From: Desulfovibrio sp.
GTDB taxonomy: Bacteria > Desulfobacterota > Desulfovibrionia > Desulfovibrionales > Desulfovibrionaceae
Direction of reading: 5' to 3'
Assembly (NCBI GenBank): GCA_020217165.1
Contig: JAIWOE010000233.1
Coordinates: 1-5,309, forward strand
DNA length: 5,309 nt
Shown here: positions 1 to 5,309 of the stretch, one piece after another
Layout of the letters: each line of letters opens with the position of its first letter
Numbering within the stretch: the stretch's first letter is position 1
Translations under genes and position numbers: made by a program
Notes under the pieces: model-generated
What the model saw: the letters and a program-made list of their open reading frames with translations, nothing else
What the model was told of the DNA's origin: nothing
The model's database searches: none

Positions 1-1956
1 CACCCTGCCCTCCTGCCCGCCCCCTGGCAGGTGGACCAGGGCTTCCTCGAAACGCCGGAGGTAGTCATCCCGCAGTTGCAAATGCCGCACCACCTCCCGG
101 GGCGGCACGGCGAGCAGGTACCGCGGATCCAGGAGCCCCAGGCGCTCCTCGATCACATCAGGGGGGTAGATGTCGGCCGCCAGACTGCGCAGGATGTCCC
201 GTCGCTTGAGCAGCAGCCGCACTTCCCGGGCTGGTGTCAGGTCGCGGGTCTCCAGGGCCTCGGCCACGGCATCGGCCAGGGCGAAGACCAGGGAGGCGGA
301 CCAGTCATTCCAGACACGCGGGCCGGTGGCGCGGGAATCCGCATAGGTCAAGAGCAACAGGCGGGCCAGGCGGGCCGGGGTGAGGCCGCGTCCGATGAGC
401 CGGCCCACCACGGCGGCGTCTTCCGGATCCTCGGCATGGGCGGTTTCCGCCAGCAGCAGGTGCTCGCGGATGAGGAATGCCACTTCGTCCACCAGATCCG
501 CCGGGGCCCCCCAGGCCGCCAGCACCGAGGAGGCAAGATGCGCCCCCCGCTCTCCGTGCCCCTGGCTGCCTTCGGCAGGGGTTTTGCCAATATCGTGCAG
601 CAGGGCCGCCCACCGCAGGGCCGGGCGATGGCGCTCCACGTGCCACAGGGCCTGCAGGCGGCGCGGAGCCTGGGAGGCGGGATCGCCCAGCCCCTCCAGC
701 ATGCGCAGGGTCTCCACGCTGTGTCGCCCCACGGGGTGGACATGCCAGCCGCCATAGGGGATGCGATCCTGCGAGACGCCGAAGGCCGGCACCAACGCGG
801 CCAGCAGCCCGGTTTCAAACATCGCCTCCACCGCCACCGAGGCATGCGCCCCGGCGAGCACATGCGACAGGCGGGAAAACAGGGCCGGAGGTTCCTTGAA
901 TTGTTGCGCCTCCTGCTCCATCCGCCGGCGGGCGGTCAGGGAGGGCGGCCGGCCCGTGGCGGCGCAGGCGTGCAGCACCTCCCAGCAATCCCAGGGAGCA
1001 TCGTCCACCCCCCCGCCGCTGGCTGCGCTTCGTTGCCACCAGGAGGCGGCCCGGTTGCGCTCCATGGCCCGATGCAACCGGGCCAGCAGACGGGCGGGGC
1101 CGTGAGGACCGGGGCACCCGCAGCGTTCTGCCAGTTCGGGCAGCAGTTCCAGGGGGATGAGATCCTGCCGTGATCCGCACAAGACATGCAGCCTGCTGCG
1201 CACTTCGAGTATCAGGCCGGCATCCTCTTGCAATCGGTGCACATCCCGGGGAGTCAAGAGGCTTTGGGACCCAAGCAGCCGATGCAGCCAGCGGGCGGTA
1301 TGGAGTTCCCGCAGTCCTCCCACGCCGGACTTGAGATGCGGCTCCAACAGGGCAAAGGCCTCGCCGTGCCGGGCCGCACGGGCGCGGGCCTCCTGGTCTG
1401 TCCAGGCAAGGAAGGCTGGCAGCACGGCGGGGGTGGCCAGGCCATCCACGGCACGCTGCAAGGCCTGGAACGTGGCCGCATGGCCGGCGATACATCGCAG
1501 ATCCAGCAGGGAGGCCAGCACGGCCATGTCCTGGCGGGCACAGGCGAGGCAATCTTCAATGGAACGCACGCCGTGGCCCACATCCAGCTTGAGATCCCAG
1601 AGGGGGCGGAACAGCTGGCCGGCCAGGCTGTCCGCGGACGGTGGAATGGTCTGGGCATAGACCAGGAGCACGTCGATATCCGCATGCACCGTGCATTCGG
1701 CGCGGCCGTAGCCTCCCACGGCCACCAGGCAACAGGCCGGCCCCGGGGGGCTCTCTGCCTGTGCTGCGGCAAACTGGCGTCGGAAATACTGATCGTACGC
1801 CGAGGAGAGGCTGGCGACGGAATCGAATTCGCCGAACCCGCCGCATTCGTCGGCCTGGCCAGCCTGATCCTGGCCAGGGAGGGTGTTGTCCTGCTGCTGC
1901 AGCCGGGCCTGCAGGGCCTGCCGCTGGCGGGCAAGGAGGTCGATGGCTGCGGGCAT
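1..1956 (-). CDS. glnD: PII uridylyltransferase / uridylyl-removing enzyme GlnD, 3' end cut by the window edge
   Basis: This bifunctional cytoplasmic nitrogen sensor transfers UMP from UTP to PII when glutamine is low and removes it when glutamine is high. The frame is open without interruption from the ATG at 1956 to the left edge, giving 652 codons. The nucleotidyltransferase motif GGYGRAE lies at residues 81-87, followed by metal-binding Asp93 and Asp95 in HADIDVLLV. SGVGGLREL (from residue 210) matches the SSPGGLRDI region of E. coli GlnD. The HD hydrolase domain shows His412 (HPVGRHSVETL), His454-Asp455 (LLHDIGK) and a later REHLLL motif. Relatives are about 850-930 residues long, so the two C-terminal glutamine-sensing ACT domains should lie outside the window. 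The N-terminus is about 60 residues shorter than E. coli's before the HD motif, with a Gln-rich start. No other Met precedes the catalytic motif, so I chose the ATG at 1956 although it has no Shine-Dalgarno sequence. It lies downstream of the PII gene but behind a terminator. Confidence 0.93.
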   Translation of the reverse strand, partial: MPAAIDLLARQRQALQARLQQQDNTLPGQDQAGQADECGGFGEFDSVASLSSAYDQYFRRQFAAAQAESPPGPACCLVAVGGYGRAECTVHADIDVLLVYAQTIPPSADSLAGQLFRPLWDLKLDVGHGVRSIEDCLACARQDMAVLASLLDLRCIAGHAATFQALQRAVDGLATPAVLPAFLAWTDQEARARAARHGEAFALLEPHLKSGVGGLRELHTARWLHRLLGSQSLLTPRDVHRLQEDAGLILEVRSRLHVLCGSRQDLIPLELLPELAERCGCPGPHGPARLLARLHRAMERNRAASWWQRSAASGGGVDDAPWDCWEVLHACAATGRPPSLTARRRMEQEAQQFKEPPALFSRLSHVLAGAHASVAVEAMFETGLLAALVPAFGVSQDRIPYGGWHVHPVGRHSVETLRMLEGLGDPASQAPRRLQALWHVERHRPALRWAALLHDIGKTPAEGSQGHGERGAHLASSVLAAWGAPADLVDEVAFLIREHLLLAETAHAEDPEDAAVVGRLIGRGLTPARLARLLLLTYADSRATGPRVWNDWSASLVFALADAVAEALETRDLTPAREVRLLLKRRDILRSLAADIYPPDVIEERLGLLDPRYLLAVPPREVVRHLQLRDDYLRRFEEALVHLPGGGQEGRV

Positions 1957-1961
1957 GTCAG

Positions 1962-2000
1962 AAAAAAAGCCGGGCCGGGAAGCAGCGCTCCCCGGCCCAG
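1962..2000 (-). terminator. Intrinsic terminator between the PII gene and glnD
   Basis: On the minus strand the arms GGGCCGGGGAGC (1998-1987) and GCTTCCCGGCCC (1983-1972) pair over 12 bp with one G-U wobble and a 3-nt loop. Two further pairs (one T-G wobble, one C-G) extend the stem to 14 bp. One C then separates the stem from a run of seven T (1968-1962). This is a textbook Rho-independent terminator, starting about 11 nt after the PII stop codon. Its T-run ends 5 nt before the glnD ATG, so it occupies the space where a glnD ribosome binding site would be. It should end most amtB-PII transcripts. Confidence 0.88.
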
Positions 2001-2007
2001 TACTGGG
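1996..2007. repeat. 12-bp perfect palindrome overlapping the base of the terminator
   Basis: CCCAGTACTGGG is its own reverse complement. In the minus-strand transcript its second half supplies the outermost CUGGG of the terminator stem. It could therefore form a small CCCA/UGGG hairpin with a GUAC loop that competes for the base of the terminator. It begins 4 nt after the PII stop codon. A regulatory role is inference only. Confidence 0.4.
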
Positions 2008-2011
2008 TTGG

Positions 2012-3585
<1,574 letters not shown>

Positions 3586-3590
3586 GATTT

Positions 3591-3596
3591 CCTCCT
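3591..3596 (-). promoter_or_regulatory. Ribosome binding site of amtB
   Basis: A perfect AGGAGG on the minus strand stands 5 nt before the ATG at 3585. It fixes the amtB start and argues against the longer in-frame start at 3651. Confidence 0.85.
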
Positions 3597-3628
3597 GCTG
3601 AAAATGAACGGTGCGTCGCTTTCGTTTC

Positions 3629-3645
3629 GTGCAGCGCAGCTGCAC
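3629..3645. repeat. 17-bp perfect inverted repeat just upstream of amtB
   Basis: GTGCAGC and GCTGCAC flank a 3-bp centre (GCA). The repeat ends 43 bp before the amtB start codon and 32 bp before its ribosome binding site. It could be an operator near the transcription start or a small hairpin in the leader RNA. It is not the NtrC arrangement (TGCAC-N7-GTGCA), because the half-sites are in the opposite order. Confidence 0.5.
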
Positions 3646-3800
3646 ACCCATGCCACACGTCCTTCCCGTGAAAGACGAATCCTGTTTAGCGCAGTCTCCG
3701 CCTCAATGGAACCCGTTTTGACATTAATCGCAACAAACACGAAACAATCCTGTTGGCCTGCGGAGCACCGCAGCAGTACCTGTGGCACCTCCAGTGAGTC

Positions 3801-3810
3801 GCACGCGTGC
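3801..3810. repeat. 10-bp perfect palindrome GCACGCGTGC
   Basis: The GC-rich palindrome GCACGCGTGC sits at the edge of the AT-rich block. Its first eight bases, GCACGCGT, recur in the same direction at 3928-3935, about 127 bp away. It contains GCAC and GTGC half-sites, but with a 2-bp spacing rather than the 7 bp usual for NtrC. It may be part of a regulator site; the function is unknown. Confidence 0.3.
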
Positions 3811-3827
3811 ATCTTCATAAATTTTCC

Positions 3828-3857
3828 ATTAAATAACAAATTGATACATGCATTCAA
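3828..3857 (-). promoter_or_regulatory. Weak sigma-70-like promoter candidate for amtB
   Basis: On the minus strand TTGAAT (3857-3852, 4 of 6 to TTGACA) and TTTAAT (3833-3828, 5 of 6 to TATAAT) are 18 bp apart, in the AT-rich block. Transcription from here would give an amtB leader of roughly 235 nt. AT-rich DNA yields such matches by chance, so this is only a candidate. Confidence 0.25.
3834..3846 (-). promoter_or_regulatory. Possible IHF binding site
   Basis: On the minus strand TATCAATTTGTTA fits the consensus WATCAANNNNTTR at every defined position, and a T-run (3866-3861) lies 5' of it. IHF bends DNA at many nitrogen promoters, so the place upstream of amtB is sensible. The consensus is short and AT-rich, and the site overlaps the weak promoter candidate, so occupancy is uncertain. 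Confidence 0.35.
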
Positions 3858-3870
3858 GCAAAAAACTCTC

Positions 3871-3920
3871 CGCTGCAAACTATTTCCCTTCATTCTGTGC
3901 TGATTTTGCAGTTTGCTGCG
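3871..3920. repeat. Imperfect inverted repeat, 11-bp arms
   Basis: CGCTGCAAACT (3871-3881) and AGTTTGCTGCG (3910-3920) are inverted copies with one mismatch, separated by 28 bp. The spacing, near three helical turns, would allow a regulator to bind two sites on one face, or the RNA to fold. No known regulator site is recognised. Confidence 0.35.
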
Positions 3921-4000
3921 ACCAGGGGCACGCGTCGAAAAATTTGACGTTTCTGCAATATTCCTGGAATCTCGTACGCTTCACATGCAGATTCGCTAAA

Positions 4001-4025
4001 ATAACACGCAATAATAATGTGTTAT
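4001..4025. repeat. AT-rich operator-like inverted repeat ATAACAC-N11-GTGTTAT
   Basis: Two perfect 7-bp arms, ATAACAC (4001-4007) and GTGTTAT (4019-4025), flank an 11-bp AT-rich centre. The 25-bp size is typical of a dimeric repressor or activator site. It does not match the Fur, Rex, CRP/FNR or NtrC consensus as I know them. It lies about 420 bp upstream of amtB, so it may act at a distance or serve an unseen transcript. Confidence 0.35.
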
Positions 4026-4098
4026 AAACAAGAGGCCTGCTTCTGCATTCCCTTGTTCAGCGATATCTGTGGAAAGACCAATCCTCGATGCCTCGTCA

Positions 4099-4121
4099 GC
4101 CAGCTGGCGACAAGGTTGTCG
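4099..4121. repeat. Two abutting palindromes
   Basis: GCCAGCTGGC (4099-4108) is a perfect 10-bp palindrome. It shares its last base with CGACAA-GG-TTGTCG (4108-4121), which has perfect 6-bp arms around a 2-bp centre. The pair lies just beyond the hairpin at 4131-4170 and adds to a cluster of dyads downstream of the U32 gene. The function is unknown; extra terminator structure or a protein site are both possible. Confidence 0.35.
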
Positions 4122-4170
4122 AAACAGGAATCCTCCGAGGGTCCAGGGCATGGCAAGGGCCTTCGGAGGA
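4121..4170 (-). terminator. Probable terminator hairpin downstream of the U32-family gene
   Basis: Arms TCCTCCGAGGGTCC (4131-4144) and GGGCCTTCGGAGGA (4157-4170) pair over 14 positions around a 12-nt loop. In the minus direction the hairpin starts 57 nt after the U32 gene stop and is followed by TTCCTGTTTC, a T-rich but broken tail. Two positions are G-T wobbles if read as plus-strand RNA but become A-C mismatches in minus-strand RNA. The fit to a minus-strand terminator is therefore imperfect, though an 8-bp perfect base remains. Confidence 0.5.
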
Positions 4171-4227
4171 TGCTTCCGGACGGGGTGTCGGGAGGTGGGC
4201 GTACGTTCGCCGCCGGGCCACTCTGCG

Positions 4228-5309
4228 TTACAACATCCCGATATCCCAATTGAACTGACTGCTGCGTCCCGGGGTATCCACCCGTTTGGCCTGGGGTTCC
4301 TTCAAATGGATGAAGACGCCATAGCCGGCCTGCTCCAGGGCTTCGGTCCGGGAGGTGAGGTCCAGGGGCCAGGCCGGAAAGATCCAGGAAAGGGGACCAT
4401 AGGGCCGGGTAAAGAAGGTTTCCCCCTTGGGGCTGGCCAGGGGCTCCTGGGGTTTGACCAGGGGAGTTCTGTAACGAGTCACCCCCACGGGCCAGTGACC
4501 CGAAACCACGATGCCCAGGGGCAGCGGGCTCTGGGCCGGCAGGGCCAGCACGTCCTCCCCGCCAAGCTCGGGGCTTATCACGGCCATGTCAAACCCCAGG
4601 GTGCGCATCTCTTCCAGGGCCAGGGGGTTGGCCAGATTGCAGAACGGGCCGGCCACGGGCTTGACCTTGCCCAGCTCCGGCAGCAGCCCGATTTGCCAGG
4701 GTGCATTGCAGACGATGCGTCGGCCGCCGTCCCGCACCAGTTTGTGCAGGGCGCGCTTCCAGGATTCTTCCTCCTCGGGCCAGATGATGGGCGGCAACCA
4801 CCACCAGATTTTCGGATAGAGCGTGGGGGAGCATTTTTCCGGGGTGAAGGGTGTCATCCACAAACCCTTGACGCCACGGTCCACCTGCTTGCCCGCGGCC
4901 AGGGCGCGTTGGACGATGATGTTGACCGTGCCCTTGGGGCGCCCCGCCACGGCTGGCATGCTGGGCTCGAAATTGGACGTCACGCCTGCAGGCTCGCGTC
5001 GTTCGGCCAGTTCCGCCCGCATGCTGCCAAGGCGGGAGGCCAGCTCGGGCTCGCGACGGTCCACCAGATACACCGGCGTGCCCTTGGGAGGCAGCCGGGG
5101 CCCCACGCGCACACCCCGGTGGCCACGCTGCGGAAACGGTCGTTTAGAGGTGCCGTTGTCCTTGCGCTTGAGGGACGCCCCTCCTTTGCCTCCTGTTTTG
5201 GAACCTTCCTTAGAGCCGGGTGCACCGGCTTCCGGCGCGGGCCTGGGCTTGGCCGCCGCCGGACGGATGTCCAGCCGTCCGCCCTTGGGAATGGCCTTGC
5301 GGATGGGAA
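4228..5309 (-). CDS. Peptidase U32 family protein, C-terminal part (5' end beyond window)
   Basis: The frame is open from the right edge to a TAA at 4230-4228, giving 359 complete codons with the N-terminus missing. Residues numbered from the edge: 1-14 (PIRKAIPKGGRLDI) look like the end of a folded domain. About 15-65 form a low-complexity linker rich in Lys, Gly, Pro and Ala. From about 70 onwards there is a second domain. In it, GPFCNLANPLALEEMRTLGF (220-239) and SPEL (245-248), then LGIVVSGHWPVGVTR (264-278), resemble the barrel-strand and PLGIVVSG-type segments of U32 proteins. Despite the name, characterised U32 members include enzymes of tRNA and rRNA hydroxylation (TrhP, RlhA) as well as claimed collagenases, so the reaction is open. 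The Cys-rich U32 catalytic motif is not visible and should lie upstream. The GTG at 5112 is an internal codon, not a start, because the frame continues through it. The family call rests on remembered motifs. Confidence 0.65.
   Translation of the reverse strand, partial: PIRKAIPKGGRLDIRPAAAKPRPAPEAGAPGSKEGSKTGGKGGASLKRKDNGTSKRPFPQRGHRGVRVGPRLPPKGTPVYLVDRREPELASRLGSMRAELAERREPAGVTSNFEPSMPAVAGRPKGTVNIIVQRALAAGKQVDRGVKGLWMTPFTPEKCSPTLYPKIWWWLPPIIWPEEEESWKRALHKLVRDGGRRIVCNAPWQIGLLPELGKVKPVAGPFCNLANPLALEEMRTLGFDMAVISPELGGEDVLALPAQSPLPLGIVVSGHWPVGVTRYRTPLVKPQEPLASPKGETFFTRPYGPLSWIFPAWPLDLTSRTEALEQAGYGVFIHLKEPQAKRVDTPGRSSQFNWDIGML

Larger units (their letters stand above)
3586..4227. other. Long non-coding gap upstream of amtB
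   Basis: This 642-base stretch has no gene I can support. The section from about 3781 to 4080 falls to roughly 40% G+C (25/60, 24/60 and 23/60 in the 60-base lines starting at 3781, 3841 and 3961), against about 73% in the glnD line starting at 1. It holds the probable U32 gene terminator near 4131-4170, several inverted repeats, an IHF-consensus match and candidate promoter elements, each listed separately. The length, AT content and repeats suggest a regulatory region for amtB. A small untranslated RNA cannot be excluded. Confidence 0.6.

Noticed and set aside
1254..1934. A 226-codon minus-strand frame starting at 1934
   Set aside because: It lies in a different frame from GlnD and is a Pro/Arg/Ser-rich shadow. 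The GlnD frame carries the conserved motifs.
3641..3655. Sigma-54-like TGGCAT...TGTGCA on the minus strand
   Set aside because: The GG-to-GC distance is 9 rather than the strict 10 bp, and spacing changes abolish sigma-54 promoters.
4017..4253. Overlapping 75-78 codon frames on both strands beside the hairpin
   Set aside because: There is no ribosome binding site, the frames run over inverted repeats and into the end of the U32 gene, and the products show no domain.

Overview
The window looks like chromosomal sequence from a high-GC proteobacterium. The genes are roughly 65-70% G+C, and the long gap between them is only about 40% in the stretches I counted. The combination of amtB-PII-glnD genes and a two-part U32-type protein would suit a Desulfovibrio-like member of the former Deltaproteobacteria, but the taxonomic guess is weak. 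All recognised genes lie on the minus strand, so the window reads right to left.

From the right edge: (1) 5309-4228 is the C-terminal part of a peptidase-U32-family protein whose N-terminal half lies outside the window. (2) 4227-3586 is a 642-base non-coding gap. It holds a probable terminator hairpin for the U32 gene, an AT-rich block with several inverted repeats, a perfect match to the IHF consensus, a weak sigma-70-like promoter and a 17-bp palindrome just upstream of amtB. (3) 3585-2377 is a complete amtB ammonium channel gene. (4) 2350-2012 is a complete PII signal protein gene (glnK/glnB type) with the uridylylation site Tyr51. (5) 2000-1962 is a strong intrinsic terminator. (6) 1956-1 is the first 652 codons of glnD, the PII uridylyltransferase/uridylyl-removing enzyme. 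Its C-terminal ACT domains lie past the left edge.

The three nitrogen genes form a known regulatory module. AmtB conducts ammonium, PII plugs AmtB when nitrogen is plentiful, and GlnD senses glutamine and adds or removes UMP at Tyr51 of PII to release or restore that block. Having all three in a row is tidy but not a new system. The most unusual point is that a good Rho-independent terminator sits between glnK and glnD, with its U-tract ending 5 nt before the glnD ATG. It replaces any Shine-Dalgarno sequence for glnD. This suggests that glnD is expressed at a low level by read-through, or from a separate promoter.

I found no mobile element, CRISPR array, tRNA or rRNA, and no convincing undescribed system. 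Very long open frames on the plus strand opposite amtB and glnD are high-GC shadows.
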